From Leptospira perdikensis (lineage in GTDB: Bacteria > Spirochaetota > Leptospiria > Leptospirales > Leptospiraceae), in NCBI RefSeq assembly GCF_004769575.1, contig NZ_RQGA01000003.1, forward strand, positions 1 to 64,000: DNA of 64,000 nucleotides. The letters run 5' to 3'. Within the stretch, counting starts at the first letter, position 1, and each line of letters opens with the position of its first letter. Below the pieces are notes generated by a model. The model was given only the letters and a program-made list of their open reading frames with translations, made no database searches and was not told the origin of the DNA. Shown here in pieces: positions 26,016 to 35,951 of the stretch. Made by a program: the position numbers and the translations under genes.

Positions 26016-26765
26016 CTAATTTTCGGAGGATGGTGACAAATCTACTTGGGAAATTTTCTTCTTTTTTTCCTGTTTTAACCGAAATCCATAAGCCATAGTT
26101 CGGAAAAAACGTAAAAAAGGTAAAAATTTTAGTAAAAACCGATTTGCTAACTGGGAGATTTGTTCATACCTTCTCTTCTTTGGACGAAGAACCGATTGTA
26201 AAACCCGGCCAGCCAGTCGTTTCGGCTGGGAAAGTTTTGGTTCAAGAGCAATGACTCTCGAAAATCGGAACTCCCTTCCAATTTGTTTTCGAAAAGAATC
26301 CCAAAAATAATCCAAAGCAGATTTGGATGATCCATACAATCCAAATCCTGGGGTTGGAGTTTTACTCAAATCGGAACTAACTAAAACTATATGAAGCCCA
26401 ACAGAAATTAAATTCGTTAATCGTTGTATGGTGTGAATCGGTGCTAAAGTATTTGCATTGAATAAAACTTTTAATCTATTCCAATCTTCCTTTTCATCTT
26501 CTGCATAAGTGACTTGTTCTGAGTTTAAAATAAAAACGTCAATTTTATCTAACGTTTCAATGGCCGATTCAATCAATCGTTCCATTTGATCTGGTTTGGA
26601 AGGATCAATTTTATACTTTTGAAGATTGGGATGGTTTGGAATTTCTTCTGGGTTCGAATCACCAACAACAACGAGTGCACCTTCAGAAAGAAGCAGTGGC
26701 AAAAGTTCCCTTCCTAAGGGAGAAGAACCAGAACTCAGCACAATCTTTTTAGACGCAAGTTTCAT
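26016..26765 (-). CDS. Short-chain dehydrogenase/reductase family protein
   Basis: 249 residues. The Rossmann start reads IVLSSGSSPLGRELLPLLL, a variant of the TGxxxGxG motif with Ser in place of some Gly. Later elements are VFILNSEQV (NNAG-like position), HIVLVSSDLS, and the YGSSKSALDYF active site (YxxxK). The C-terminus (about 195-249) is unusually basic and may contact membranes. It lies 21 bases downstream of the YqgE gene on the same strand. Substrate unknown. Confidence 0.85.
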   Translation of the reverse strand: MKLASKKIVLSSGSSPLGRELLPLLLSEGALVVVGDSNPEEIPNHPNLQKYKIDPSKPDQMERLIESAIETLDKIDVFILNSEQVTYAEDEKEDWNRLKVLFNANTLAPIHTIQRLTNLISVGLHIVLVSSDLSKTPTPGFGLYGSSKSALDYFWDSFRKQIGREFRFSRVIALEPKLSQPKRLAGRVLQSVLRPKKRRYEQISQLANRFLLKFLPFLRFFRTMAYGFRLKQEKKKKISQVDLSPSSEN

Positions 26766-26786
26766 ATCAGTAATTCATTTACTGGA

Positions 26787-27353
26787 TCAATTGAGAGATG
26801 GATCTTTTGTATGGTCAACAAAGTATTTGTAGATTCCGCCCTTACTTCGGAGAGCTTCTCGCCAAACAACTTCAGAGTCATCTTCGCGAAAAACAATAGA
26901 TTCATCCACTTGATCAGAAACAACCCAAGATAACCTGTCAAACTCACTTTCTAATTGGCCGGAAGACCAACCCGCATATCCTTGTAGAACGCGAAACTGA
27001 ATCTGATCGGAAGAAAGAACTTCAATCATTGTATCAAAACTGCGTGCCATATAAATTCCCGGAACAATTTCAACGCCGGGATCTTCCGTCTGAGTACCGT
27101 TATGCAAAATGGATACGAACATATTGTCCACAGGACCACCAGAATATACCTGTTTATTGGAATAAACAGTATCCGGTAAATTTTTGATTAATGATTCCAT
27201 TGTTTGGTCGGTGGGTTTGTTTAAAACCAGACCAAAAGCTCCGTCGTCGTCATGGTCCACCATAAGGACAACGGTTTTATGAAAAAAATCCTGAATCACA
27301 CTGGAATTTGAAATAAGTAACTTTCCGCGAGTTGAATCAGAATTTTCTGTCAT
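26787..27353 (-). CDS. YqgE/AlgH family protein (DUF179)
   Basis: 188 residues. Typical features: GKLLISNSSVIQDFFHKTVVLMVDH at the start, GAFGLVLNKPT, YSGGPVDNM, and the closing GYAGWSSGQLESE. The family is widespread and of unknown biochemical function; the name AlgH comes from an alginate regulator. ATG 27353 overlaps the stop of the oxidoreductase gene by one base (TAATG). Confidence 0.94.
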   Translation of the reverse strand: MTENSDSTRGKLLISNSSVIQDFFHKTVVLMVDHDDDGAFGLVLNKPTDQTMESLIKNLPDTVYSNKQVYSGGPVDNMFVSILHNGTQTEDPGVEIVPGIYMARSFDTMIEVLSSDQIQFRVLQGYAGWSSGQLESEFDRLSWVVSDQVDESIVFREDDSEVVWREALRSKGGIYKYFVDHTKDPSLN

Positions 27354-28315
27354 TATTTTTTGCCGTGAATTTCTTCCAGGATTTTGTAAGCAACTTCTAA
27401 TGTTTTAATATCGGAATCACCCTTCACCATTGGTTCGGATTCTCCTTTAATACATTTAACAAAGTGTTCATGTTCCTGTTTGAGAGGATTGTCTTTGTGA
27501 ACAAAGATTTTTTCTACGATGGATTCTTGTCGGTATTTGATTTCACCACTACCGAGTTGAGTTGTAGAACTTGCTTGTCTATGTAACTCAATTTCTTGGT
27601 TTGTAAAATCTAAAAATACATATGAATCTTTTTGAGAGATATTGAGTGTTCTAATTTTTGCTTGTGAAGCACGAGAAGCATTGAGTGATGCAACACACCC
27701 ATTTGCAAAAGTAAGAACTACACTAGCAATATCTTCGTGATTGGAAACAACGGAAGATCCAACAGCTTTCACTTCTTTCACTTCAGACTTTACCAAGTTC
27801 AAAACAATATCAATGTCGTGGATCATCATATCCAAAACAACACCAACGTCAGTGATACGACTGTTGTAAGGTGCTATCCTTCTAGATTCGATGAGGAGTG
27901 GATGTTCGGCAATTTTTCCGAGTTCCAAAACAGCTCCATTAAATCTTTCCACGTGTCCAACTTGCAAAATTAAATTGTTTTGTTTTGCTAAAGTTACAAG
28001 TTCTTTAGCTTCTTCGACAGTTTGCGAAATAGGTTTTTCTACCAAAACATGTTTCTTTTCAGTTAATGCTTGTTTTGCGATTTTATGATGAAGGAACGTT
28101 GGTGCTGCAATGACGATAGCATCTGTTTCCTTCAACAATTCTTCCACCGTAGGAAACGCTTTTGTTTTGTGTTTTTCAGCAATTTGAGTGGCGCGTTCCA
28201 AGTTGGCATCAAATATTCCGATGAGTTCAGCATCAGAAAGCTGTTTAGCAACGTTTACGTGGTATTGGCCCATATGACCAGTACCAATGACTCCGAGTCG
28301 GACTTTTTTATCCAT
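27353..28315 (-). CDS. Gfo/Idh/MocA-family oxidoreductase
   Basis: 320 residues from ATG 28315 (a TTG frame reaches 28327). The N-terminal NAD(P)-binding fold starts VRLGVIGTGHMGQYHVNVA, with VLVEKPISQTVEEAKEL carrying the catalytic Lys, followed by the second domain with VGHVERFNG and DVGVVLDMMIHDIDIV. Members act on sugars or their nucleotide derivatives, or on scyllo-/myo-inositol-like substrates. The substrate here is not determined. It begins 24 bases after the dnaJ stop, so heat-shock read-through is possible. Confidence 0.92.
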   Translation of the reverse strand: MDKKVRLGVIGTGHMGQYHVNVAKQLSDAELIGIFDANLERATQIAEKHKTKAFPTVEELLKETDAIVIAAPTFLHHKIAKQALTEKKHVLVEKPISQTVEEAKELVTLAKQNNLILQVGHVERFNGAVLELGKIAEHPLLIESRRIAPYNSRITDVGVVLDMMIHDIDIVLNLVKSEVKEVKAVGSSVVSNHEDIASVVLTFANGCVASLNASRASQAKIRTLNISQKDSYVFLDFTNQEIELHRQASSTTQLGSGEIKYRQESIVEKIFVHKDNPLKQEHEHFVKCIKGESEPMVKGDSDIKTLEVAYKILEEIHGKK

Positions 28316-28339
28316 AGATGCTCTCAATACTCCAAAAGT

Positions 28340-29467
28340 TCAGCGGAAAAACAACTTAGATTTTCCGCCACTGCCGACCTTTTCGCCGGACTCACGGGCA
28401 AATTCTTCCATAAGTTCTCTCTGTTTTTTAGAAAGTTTCTTAGGAATTTCTACTTTAATGATCACGTGTTGATCCCCTTTGCCATAAGAACCAAGATATG
28501 GGATTCCATGTCCTTTCAATCGGAAGATTTGTCCACTTTCCGTTCCTTCTGGAATTTTAAGTTGGATGGTTTTTCCGTCGATGGAAGGCACTTCAATCTC
28601 ACCACCAAGGCAAGCCATGGACAAAGAAATTGTTTTTTGAACAATTAAATCGTTTCCTTGGCGTTCAAAAGTTGGATGTTTTTTGATATGTGTGACCACA
28701 TACAAATCTCCACTTGGGCCACCGTTCGGGCCAGACTCACCTTCACCAGAAACTTTGAGTCGGCTACCAGATTCAACACCTGCAGGAATTTTAATATGAA
28801 TGGTTCGTCTTTTCTCTGTTAGTCCCTCACCCTTACAAGTTTTACAAGGATTGGAAATGACTTTTCCTTTTCCTTTACAACGAGGGCAAGTGGTAGTCAC
28901 ACTAAAAAATCCTTGGGTCCTTCGCACCTGGCCTGTTCCCGAACAATCAGGACACACGGTAGGTGAAGATCCTTTGGAGGCTCCCGATCCAGAACAATCC
29001 ACACAAGTTTCCAGTCGTGGAATTTCTATTTTATATTCTTTTCCAAGAGCTGCGTCTTCTAAACTAACTTCTAAATTATAACGTAGATCCGATCCCCTTT
29101 GAGGACCGGACCTTCTTCCACCACCGCGGCTACCGCCACCACCTCCGCCTCCGAAAAATTCACTGAAGATGTCGCCAAAGTCACCAAAGATATCGGAGAA
29201 GTCTGTATAAGCTCCTGCTCCGTATCCTCCGCCGGCTCCAGCGTTTACACCTGCTTTGCCGAACTGATCATAAGCTGCACGTTTTTGTGCGTCACGTAAC
29301 ACTTCGTAGGCTTCGGTTGCCTCTTTGAATTTTTCTTCCGCTTCTTTATCACCCTTATTTTTATCAGGGTGATATTTAATGGCTAACTTACGATAGGCGC
29401 TCTTGATCTCATCATCAGAGGCACCTTTCGAAACGCCTAATACTTCGTAGTAACCACGGTCGCTCAT
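28340..29467 (-). CDS. dnaJ: Chaperone protein DnaJ
   Basis: 375 residues, full type I architecture: J domain about 1-70 with HPDKNKGD (HPD), a Gly/Phe-rich linker about 75-125, four CxxCxGxG zinc repeats about 145-215 ([32 protein letters not shown]), and the C-terminal client-binding domains. It stimulates DnaK ATPase. Last gene of the hrcA operon, 22 bases after dnaK. Confidence 0.98.
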   Translation of the reverse strand: MSDRGYYEVLGVSKGASDDEIKSAYRKLAIKYHPDKNKGDKEAEEKFKEATEAYEVLRDAQKRAAYDQFGKAGVNAGAGGGYGAGAYTDFSDIFGDFGDIFSEFFGGGGGGGSRGGGRRSGPQRGSDLRYNLEVSLEDAALGKEYKIEIPRLETCVDCSGSGASKGSSPTVCPDCSGTGQVRRTQGFFSVTTTCPRCKGKGKVISNPCKTCKGEGLTEKRRTIHIKIPAGVESGSRLKVSGEGESGPNGGPSGDLYVVTHIKKHPTFERQGNDLIVQKTISLSMACLGGEIEVPSIDGKTIQLKIPEGTESGQIFRLKGHGIPYLGSYGKGDQHVIIKVEIPKKLSKKQRELMEEFARESGEKVGSGGKSKLFFR

Positions 29468-29489
29468 AGTTTTACTTCTTTTTCTCTAT

Positions 29490-31424
29490 TTATTTTTTAT
29501 CTTCATCAACTACGGTGTAATCCGCATCAACGACCTTTTCGCCACCGGCAGAAGATTCACTTGCACCTTGACCAGCAGCACCTGCTTGGTCTGCACCCGG
29601 AGCTCCTGCTTCAGGACCAGCTTGCGAATAAATCTTTTGTCCAATTTGCATTGCGACTTCTTGGATAGAATCACGAGAAGCTTTCATTCTTTCTACGTCA
29701 CCAGATTCCATTGCTTCACGGCCGCGTTTGATTTCGTCCTGAGCTCTTTGTTTTTCTGATTCGTCGAGTTTGTCAGCTGATTCACCGATGGTTTTTTCTA
29801 ATTGGTAAACAATTGCTTCCAATTCGTTTTTAGTATCAGCGGCTTCGCGAAGTTTTTTATCTTCTTCTGCGTGTGCTTCTGCATCTTTTACCATCTTTTT
29901 GATTTCTTCTTCAGACAATCCGGAAGAAGATTCAATACGAATCTTTTGTTCTTTTCCTGTTCCTAAATCTTTCGCAGATACATGAACAATACCGTTTGCG
30001 TCGATATCAAATGTTACTTCGATTTGAGGTACTCCTCTTGGTGCTGATGGAATTCCCACTAAGTCAAAACGACCAAGTGTTCTATTGGCACTAGCCATCT
30101 CACGTTCCCCTTGTAATACATGAACCGAAACTGTTGTTTGGCTATCTGCAGCAGTAGAGAACACTTGAGATTTTCTTGTAGGAATGGTTGTATTTCTTTC
30201 GATGAGTTTTGTCATCACTCCACCGAGAGTTTCAATACCAAGAGATAGTGGAGTTACATCGAGTAACAATACATCTGTTACATCACCTGCAAGAACTCCC
30301 CCTTGGATTGCAGCACCAACAGCTACCACTTCATCAGGGTTTACAGATTTATTTGGTTCTTTACCAAAAATTTCTTTTACAAGAGCTTGCACCGCAGGGA
30401 TACGAATCGATCCACCCACAAGGATAACTTCATCGATTTCGCTCGCTGATAATCCTGCATCTTTTAATGCATTGATACATGGAATACGAGTTCTTTCAAC
30501 AAGTGATCTTGTAATTTCATCAAACTTTGCTTTGGTGAGTGTCATATCCAAGTGTTTTGGACCAGAAGCATCTGCTGTGATGAATGGAAGGTTGATTTGA
30601 GTGGAAGATGTTCCAGACAACTCGATTTTAGCTTTTTCAGCAGCTTCTTTCAAACGTTGTACTGTGTTTTTATCTCCAGAAATATCAATTCCTGTTTGTT
30701 TTTTGAATTCGTCGATCATCCACTGCATAACCACGTTATCAAAGTCGTCACCACCAAGATGAGTGTCCCCATTTGTGGATTTTACTTCGAATACGCCATC
30801 ACCAAGTTCGAGAATGGAAACGTCAAAAGTTCCACCACCTAAGTCATATACGGCGATCTTTGCGCTAGTTTTTTTCTTATCAAAACCATAAGCAAGCGCT
30901 GCTGCTGTTGGTTCGTTGATGATACGTTCCACTTCAAGGCCTGCAATTCGTCCTGCATCTTTTGTTGCTTGTCTTTGTTCGTCATTGAAGTAAGCCGGAA
31001 CAGTCACCACTGCTTTTTTTACTTCATGGCCAAGAAAGTCTTCCGCTGTTTTCTTCATTTTTTGAAGAACACGAGCCGCAATCTCTTGTGGAGTGAATTC
31101 ACCAGAAACGGTTTCAAATTTGACACCGTCATTTCCAGCACGGATCACTTTGTAAGATACCATCTTTGATTCGTCACCAGCTTCGTTAAAACGACGACCG
31201 ATAAAACGTTTCGCAGATCGGATTGTATTGATTGCATTCGTAATTGCCTGGTTCTTTGCGAACTGACCTACAATGGTTTCACCCTTTGCGGTAAAGGCAA
31301 CAATCGAAGGAGTGGTTCTTGCCCCTTCTGAGTTTTGAATGACAACAGGGTCTCCACCTTCCATAACCGCCACACAAGAGTTAGTGGTTCCTAAATCGAT
31401 ACCGATAATTTTTTCCTTAGACAT
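29490..31424 (-). CDS. dnaK: Chaperone protein DnaK (Hsp70)
   Basis: 644 residues, standard length. The nucleotide-binding domain has [33 protein letters not shown] and [13 protein letters not shown]. The linker reads [19 protein letters not shown]. The substrate-binding domain and lid follow, and the tail is Gly/Ala-rich, ending [16 protein letters not shown]. It cooperates with DnaJ and GrpE in the same operon. Confidence 0.99.
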   Translation of the reverse strand: MSKEKIIGIDLGTTNSCVAVMEGGDPVVIQNSEGARTTPSIVAFTAKGETIVGQFAKNQAITNAINTIRSAKRFIGRRFNEAGDESKMVSYKVIRAGNDGVKFETVSGEFTPQEIAARVLQKMKKTAEDFLGHEVKKAVVTVPAYFNDEQRQATKDAGRIAGLEVERIINEPTAAALAYGFDKKKTSAKIAVYDLGGGTFDVSILELGDGVFEVKSTNGDTHLGGDDFDNVVMQWMIDEFKKQTGIDISGDKNTVQRLKEAAEKAKIELSGTSSTQINLPFITADASGPKHLDMTLTKAKFDEITRSLVERTRIPCINALKDAGLSASEIDEVILVGGSIRIPAVQALVKEIFGKEPNKSVNPDEVVAVGAAIQGGVLAGDVTDVLLLDVTPLSLGIETLGGVMTKLIERNTTIPTRKSQVFSTAADSQTTVSVHVLQGEREMASANRTLGRFDLVGIPSAPRGVPQIEVTFDIDANGIVHVSAKDLGTGKEQKIRIESSSGLSEEEIKKMVKDAEAHAEEDKKLREAADTKNELEAIVYQLEKTIGESADKLDESEKQRAQDEIKRGREAMESGDVERMKASRDSIQEVAMQIGQKIYSQAGPEAGAPGADQAGAAGQGASESSAGGEKVVDADYTVVDEDKK

Positions 31425-31446
31425 AGTCTTCTCCTTCTTACTAATA

Positions 31447-32019
31447 TTAACTTTGTGGTTTTCCCACTTTCACACGTGCAGGGCGAATAGATTGTTTGTT
31501 TTCACCTTCTTCATGGTAATAACCAGCTTGGTAAGTTTCCACAACAGTCTCTTCTGTAAACTCTGCACTTTCCTCAGAAGCAATTGCTTCCATAAGCATA
31601 GGATCAAACGCCATTCCTTTCGGATCTAAACGTTTGATTCCTTCTTTTTCCAATACGGAATAAAATTCCTTTTGAACCATCTTGATCCCTTCAACGAAAG
31701 CGACTACTTCCGGAGTTTGGTTCGGAACATTAGAAACTCGTTCTAAGTTGTCCAAAGCACCTGTTAGGCCTTCTGCGAACTTCTTGATGGATTCTTTTCT
31801 TGCATTTAACAAGTCGTTTGCAGTTCTACGTTTGTAGTTTTGAAACTCCGCACGTTCTCTTAACCAAGAATCTTTTAACGTCTCGATTTCCTTTTTAGCG
31901 TTATCGAGTTCTTTCTCGGCACCTTCTACTGCTTGTTCAATGGCTTCATCCGACATGGCCTGTCCTTCTTCGACTACCACAGTTTGTTCATCCACGGATT
32001 GGTTTGTTTCTTCTGCCAT
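31447..32019 (-). CDS. grpE: Nucleotide exchange factor GrpE
   Basis: 190 residues. An acidic N-terminus is followed by a long coiled coil (about 30-80), then LDNLERVSN, the dimer region, and the beta domain ([13 protein letters not shown], then [23 protein letters not shown]). It releases ADP from DnaK. It lies 11 bases after hrcA and 22 before dnaK. Confidence 0.97.
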   Translation of the reverse strand: MAEETNQSVDEQTVVVEEGQAMSDEAIEQAVEGAEKELDNAKKEIETLKDSWLRERAEFQNYKRRTANDLLNARKESIKKFAEGLTGALDNLERVSNVPNQTPEVVAFVEGIKMVQKEFYSVLEKEGIKRLDPKGMAFDPMLMEAIASEESAEFTEETVVETYQAGYYHEEGENKQSIRPARVKVGKPQS

Positions 32020-32030
32020 TTTTCCTCCTA

Positions 32031-33062
32031 CTATCTGCTCAATTTCGTTATCATTTCTGAAACTAACTTCGAGGTGAATTCAATCAAAGGTAATGCTTTG
32101 TTGTAATTCATCCTCTGAGGACCAATGATTCCCATGGAACCAATCCTCTTTTCTCCCATACGGTAATTAGTTGTAATGATGGTTACGCCACCTAACTTCT
32201 CGTTGCCGTCTTTTCCGATAATGGTATAAACACCATCCATCGGAACATAATCGCTAAAAAACTCTTTGAGGAACTGTTTTTCATCAAATAGATGCAGGAT
32301 GTTTTCTAATTGTTCCTCTTCATCCTTAAAGTTTTCGTATAAGTTTTTTAATCCATCGATATATAAATTATCAACGGACAAACTGTCTGATCCCATGGCC
32401 CTTGCAATGGATGGTGCAAATTGAGAAAATCCTTCTGGACCTTCTTTTTTTATCATCATCTGAGGAATCAGATTACTTTGAATTTCATGAACATCAAAAC
32501 CTTTGACGTTATCATTCAAATACCTTGAAATTTGGTACAAAGTCTCTTGTGAGATGTGATAATCGAAAAATATATTTCGATTGAGCACAGTTCCTGACCG
32601 CATAACAAGAATCATAAGAACCTCTCCACCGTTTACATGGATGAGTTCTATATGTTTGAGTGTATCAAGTGATCCTTCCGGACCGAGAACCACACTCGCC
32701 GATTGTGAAAGGGAAGCCAATACTTTGGATGTCGCAACAAGCACCTGATCCAATCGAAATTGCATCCGAAGATATTCTTCTTGGATCCTTTGTTTTTCGC
32801 GCATGGTTAACTCAAAAAGAGTTACCAAACTATCCACATACAACCGGTAACCTCGTTCCGTCGGAATCCGACCTCCCGAAGTGTGACGTGCCACAATGAA
32901 ACCCATCTCTTCTAGTTCTGCTAGGCAAGACCGAATGGTAGCCGGCGAAACTCCGATATCGTATTTTTCAGAAAGGGTTTTGGATCCGACCGGTTTGTTG
33001 TCCGAAACAAATTCCTCAACCAAAGCTTTCAAAATAGAACGATGTCTAGGCGAAAGATCCAT
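32031..33062 (-). CDS. hrcA: Heat-inducible transcription repressor HrcA
   Basis: 343 residues. The winged helix at the N-terminus (LSPRHRSILKALVEEF, PVGSKTL, VSPATIRSCLAELEEMGFI, HTSGGRIPTERGYR) binds CIRCE. The remainder is the GAF-like/dimerisation part, with the conserved ending GPQRMNYNKALPLIEF. It represses its own operon through the CIRCE directly upstream. First gene of hrcA-grpE-dnaK-dnaJ. Confidence 0.98.
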   Translation of the reverse strand: MDLSPRHRSILKALVEEFVSDNKPVGSKTLSEKYDIGVSPATIRSCLAELEEMGFIVARHTSGGRIPTERGYRLYVDSLVTLFELTMREKQRIQEEYLRMQFRLDQVLVATSKVLASLSQSASVVLGPEGSLDTLKHIELIHVNGGEVLMILVMRSGTVLNRNIFFDYHISQETLYQISRYLNDNVKGFDVHEIQSNLIPQMMIKKEGPEGFSQFAPSIARAMGSDSLSVDNLYIDGLKNLYENFKDEEEQLENILHLFDEKQFLKEFFSDYVPMDGVYTIIGKDGNEKLGGVTIITTNYRMGEKRIGSMGIIGPQRMNYNKALPLIEFTSKLVSEMITKLSR

Positions 33063-33081
33063 ATCCTTCTTGGCACTTCCT

Positions 33082-33108
33082 TTAGCACTCTGATGATTAG
33101 AGTGCTAA
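33082..33108. promoter_or_regulatory. CIRCE operator
   Basis: A perfect consensus TTAGCACTC (33082-33090), nine-base spacer, GAGTGCTAA (33100-33108), twenty bases upstream of the hrcA start. It is the HrcA binding site for heat-shock control. Confidence 0.98.
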
Positions 33109-33119
33109 TCTATGCTTAA

Positions 33120-33148
33120 AGTTTACGGATTTGGGATTTTTTCGTCAA
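33120..33148 (-). promoter_or_regulatory. Sigma-70-type promoter of the hrcA operon
   Basis: TTGACG at 33148-33143 and TAAACT at 33125-33120 with a 17-base spacer on the minus strand. The predicted start point near 33113 lies at the edge of the CIRCE, so HrcA binding would block early transcription. Confidence 0.7.
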
Positions 33149-33171
33149 GCAGGAAGGGAATTGGAGTCTGG

Positions 33172-33206
33172 AAATTTAGCAGAGTTTAGAAGAATCTGCT
33201 AAATTT
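33172..33206 (-). terminator. Hairpin downstream of the GGDEF gene
   Basis: Perfect 12-base arms (AAATTTAGCAGA 33172-33183, TCTGCTAAATTT 33195-33206) with an 11-base loop start four bases after the stop of the diguanylate cyclase gene. On the minus strand the stem ends in AAATTT-type sequence with no longer T tract, so it is a likely but not ideal terminator. It also insulates the hrcA promoter. Confidence 0.5.
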
Positions 33207-33209
33207 ATG

Positions 33210-34127
33210 TCACACTGGATAAACTTGGATCTGATTGCGGCCATGGTTCTTGGCTTGGTAGAGAGCAATGTCCGCTAACTTCAAGATTTCCTCTGGTTTT
33301 TGGATGGGATGCACTTTGGTGTAACCTATACTCAGAGTGATATTGAGGTAATAATTATCGAAAATGAAAAACCGGTGGTTTTCGACGGATTCGCGGAGTC
33401 GGTCAAGAACAATGGTAGCTCCTTCGGTTGTGGTATCCGGTAAGATACAACCAAATTCTTCCCCACCAATCCTTCCGATCGTATCCTCTTCCCTAAGGCA
33501 ATCCACAAAGATATTGGCCATTTTTTTCAAAACCAAATCCCCAATATCATGACCATAGGTGTCGTTAATGACTTTGAAATGATCGATGTCGAGAACTGCA
33601 AGAACCGATTCACGGTTGCGGCGTTTGACGGTAGCGACCGTTTTTTGTAAACTTTCAGAAAAGGAACGTCTGTTTGGCAACATGGTGAGTTCATCCATAT
33701 AAGCCAGGCGTTTCAAACTATTGATGAGAACGTTTTTTTGTTCCTCGAGTCTTCTACGTTCCCGTACATCTCGAATGATGGCCGCATAAAAGACCTGGTT
33801 TTCGTTACGAATCATAAAGGCACGGATTTCTACAGGGATGGTCCCTTTCGGTTTTGTTACAAGTTCCAGTTCTTTTAAAAATCCGGCGATATAATGGGAA
33901 TCATTGGAGCTAACAAAGGTTTCAATGGAACTTTGTTCTCCCCGTTCGTTGGGAGGGAATAGGAAGGAAAATGTTTTCTGATGTAACTCTTCTTCTGAGT
34001 AACCAGTTAACAACTGTAACGCTAAATTACTATAAAGTATATTGTTATTTGTATCTAAAACGACAATTGCATCGATCGATTGGGATACAATTTCTCTCGC
34101 AAACATATTTGTATTGATCTCATTCAT
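33210..34127 (-). CDS. PAS-GGDEF diguanylate cyclase
   Basis: About 305 residues from ATG 34127; the frame is open to 34217 and the true start is uncertain (34145 and 34106 are alternatives). The PAS domain (about 10-130) has IDAIVVLDTNNNILYSN and LTGYSEEELH, then a PAC-like segment. The GGDEF domain has MLPNRRSF, LDIDHFKVINDTYGHDIGD, and the active site GGEEF. RxxD (REED) lies five residues before GGEEF, a proper inhibitory I-site, so it probably makes c-di-GMP with product feedback. It overlaps the end of the DUF2961 gene by eight bases. No membrane span: cytoplasmic sensor. Confidence 0.9.
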   Translation of the reverse strand: MNEINTNMFAREIVSQSIDAIVVLDTNNNILYSNLALQLLTGYSEEELHQKTFSFLFPPNERGEQSSIETFVSSNDSHYIAGFLKELELVTKPKGTIPVEIRAFMIRNENQVFYAAIIRDVRERRRLEEQKNVLINSLKRLAYMDELTMLPNRRSFSESLQKTVATVKRRNRESVLAVLDIDHFKVINDTYGHDIGDLVLKKMANIFVDCLREEDTIGRIGGEEFGCILPDTTTEGATIVLDRLRESVENHRFFIFDNYYLNITLSIGYTKVHPIQKPEEILKLADIALYQAKNHGRNQIQVYPV

Positions 34128-35376
34128 TGCCCCAAATTTCCCCATAACCTTTTTCGCTTCGGAATGAATCCCGCCATTTATGGATGTGACGAAAATTAAT
34201 CTCCGGTTTGTTGACACGGAATTCTTTTTTCGGCAAAACCTTCATTGGTTTTGGATTCAGACCTTGATACCAATAAGCAACAGAGATTAAATCTAAGGTC
34301 AAGGAATTTGCATGCCCATGCTCTAGTAAGAATAGGAAATTTTTTTCAAAACGAATGGGGGATTCTACCCAAAATCGATACAAATGAGTTCTACCTAACC
34401 AACCAATCGAATCAGAAACTCGTGGATATCCGAAGTATGGATGCATAAAGATTTCTTTTGGTGACCAAGCTGTGTTAAAAACATCTTCGGTTCCTGTTCC
34501 TTTTAGATTGGCTACTGTTTGGTTTCCATCAATGAAAATCAAATCATCCCCTTCACCATACCAAAGTGGTGTGGGAGAATCCACATACAAATTTAGGCCA
34601 ATGAACTGACCTTTACCTTCTGTTTCGAGAACTGAGAAATAATTTTCCTTTTTAAAAACTGTTTTTTCTGTTTCACCAAGAAGTCCCCATTCGTTTTCTT
34701 TCCCATTTGTCGTGTTAGGTTGTGTAATACCTCGGTTCCACTGCGCAAAAAAACGTAAATTGGAACTTAGAGGTTCCTTCCATTCTTCATAATCAATATA
34801 AAAATAAAAATTACTGATATCTTCGTCCGATTCATTTTCAATTTCTATCTTTGCACCTGATTCGAAGGGCATAGGAAAGTAAGAATTCATAGACTTTCCT
34901 TTTTTGGGAGCCGCCACAAGCGGGGCAGAATTCATAATGTATTCTTCTCCCCAACCTTGACCAAAAAATTCACCTAACGGAACTTCCACGGATGGATGGG
35001 TCTGGTTGTCCCAATACATCCGAATCACAGCGTTTTTTCTGGCCATTACATCTTTGCTGGCAAGGGTCATCCAAATATGTTTGATCACACCTCTTGTTTT
35101 GATCTCTGCAATGGTTACTGTTTTTTTCTTTGGAATTTTGATAAAGTCATCATTTCCATTGGTAGGATCAGCACTCGATACTCTTTGGTTGCGATAAGTT
35201 TTCTCCTTCCAAATCGAAGATTCCCAACCATCAGCAAACAAAAGATTGGTGGAAAGGTAAAATATTCCGATCAGGAGAATTTTGATTCTTTGATTGGGAA
35301 AACGAAATAGGTTCGTCCCGAAAGCATTTAGAAATGAAAGATTAGGAATGTGCATAAAATTATATCTCAGTTTCAT
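34120..35376 (-). CDS. Secreted DUF2961-family protein
   Basis: 418 residues with a hydrophobic segment at about 29-47 ending LLFADG, a probable signal peptide (start at 35376, or at 35355). The DUF2961 core shows GVIKHIWMTLAS, VIRMYWDN, VEVPLGEFFGQGWGEEY, and later LYRFWVESPIRFEKNFLFLLEHGHAN. DUF2961 proteins have a double jelly-roll fold; some members act as glycoside hydrolases (for example on fructose- or arabinose-containing glycans). The substrate here is unknown. The next gene downstream overlaps its stop. Confidence 0.85.
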   Translation of the reverse strand: MKLRYNFMHIPNLSFLNAFGTNLFRFPNQRIKILLIGIFYLSTNLLFADGWESSIWKEKTYRNQRVSSADPTNGNDDFIKIPKKKTVTIAEIKTRGVIKHIWMTLASKDVMARKNAVIRMYWDNQTHPSVEVPLGEFFGQGWGEEYIMNSAPLVAAPKKGKSMNSYFPMPFESGAKIEIENESDEDISNFYFYIDYEEWKEPLSSNLRFFAQWNRGITQPNTTNGKENEWGLLGETEKTVFKKENYFSVLETEGKGQFIGLNLYVDSPTPLWYGEGDDLIFIDGNQTVANLKGTGTEDVFNTAWSPKEIFMHPYFGYPRVSDSIGWLGRTHLYRFWVESPIRFEKNFLFLLEHGHANSLTLDLISVAYWYQGLNPKPMKVLPKKEFRVNKPEINFRHIHKWRDSFRSEKGYGEIWGNE

Positions 35377-35432
35377 TTATCATTGAATGTTTTCAAATTT
35401 GATTTGATTCTCATGGTGAAGTGAACCAGTAT

Positions 35433-35912
35433 TTATGATTTTTTCCCGCGATTCACGAGTGTAAGAAAAATTCCTGCTTGTACAAGGGACTGTAAAAAGA
35501 TTTCAAATACCACATAAATATGAATCGAAAGGGAAACTTCTGGAATCAAAAATACCATTCCTTCCAAACTTCCTACAGCAGGGGAAATGGCTGCAAGACC
35601 ACCAAGGATCGTTCTCATCCAAACCAAAACAAACATTTGTTTGCTGAAGGTTTGTAAACGAAACCAGTCCCAAATCAAAATTAAAAAACTTACAATTAAA
35701 AATGCCTGAAAAATCAAAGACGGAAACAACCAAAACATAGCTCTAGACCAAACGGCGCCATCGTTTGCCGTGACAAGAAACAATGGGAAAACGGCAGCCT
35801 CTCCTTCATAATATTCCTTCATTACCAACTGAAAGTAAGGAATGGAAACGAGAAGATAGGCGGAAAGATGGCTGAAAATAAACTGAATTGTGATTTTAAT
35901 CTTCGGATTCAT
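35433..35912 (-). CDS. Small integral membrane protein
   Basis: 159 residues from ATG 35912 (an ATG at 35945 would leave only six bases to the divergent glnD start). Four hydrophobic helices are visible, with WDWF and a single Trp-Met-Arg motif between helices 2 and 3. The pattern resembles predicted quinol/sensor-type or DUF-type membrane proteins, but I recognise no family. Divergent from glnD. Confidence 0.7.
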   Translation of the reverse strand: MNPKIKITIQFIFSHLSAYLLVSIPYFQLVMKEYYEGEAAVFPLFLVTANDGAVWSRAMFWLFPSLIFQAFLIVSFLILIWDWFRLQTFSKQMFVLVWMRTILGGLAAISPAVGSLEGMVFLIPEVSLSIHIYVVFEIFLQSLVQAGIFLTLVNRGKKS

Positions 35913-35951
35913 GTTAAAGTTGTCCAATAAGGTAGGAGATCCCATCTTAAC

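Noticed and set aside
28070..28648. 192-codon plus-strand frame antisense to dnaJ and the oxidoreductase gene
   Set aside because: It lies opposite two well-recognised genes, has no family features and fits antisense codon shadow.
30184..30600. 138-codon plus-strand frame opposite dnaK
   Set aside because: It mirrors the conserved dnaK coding sequence and has no start signal.
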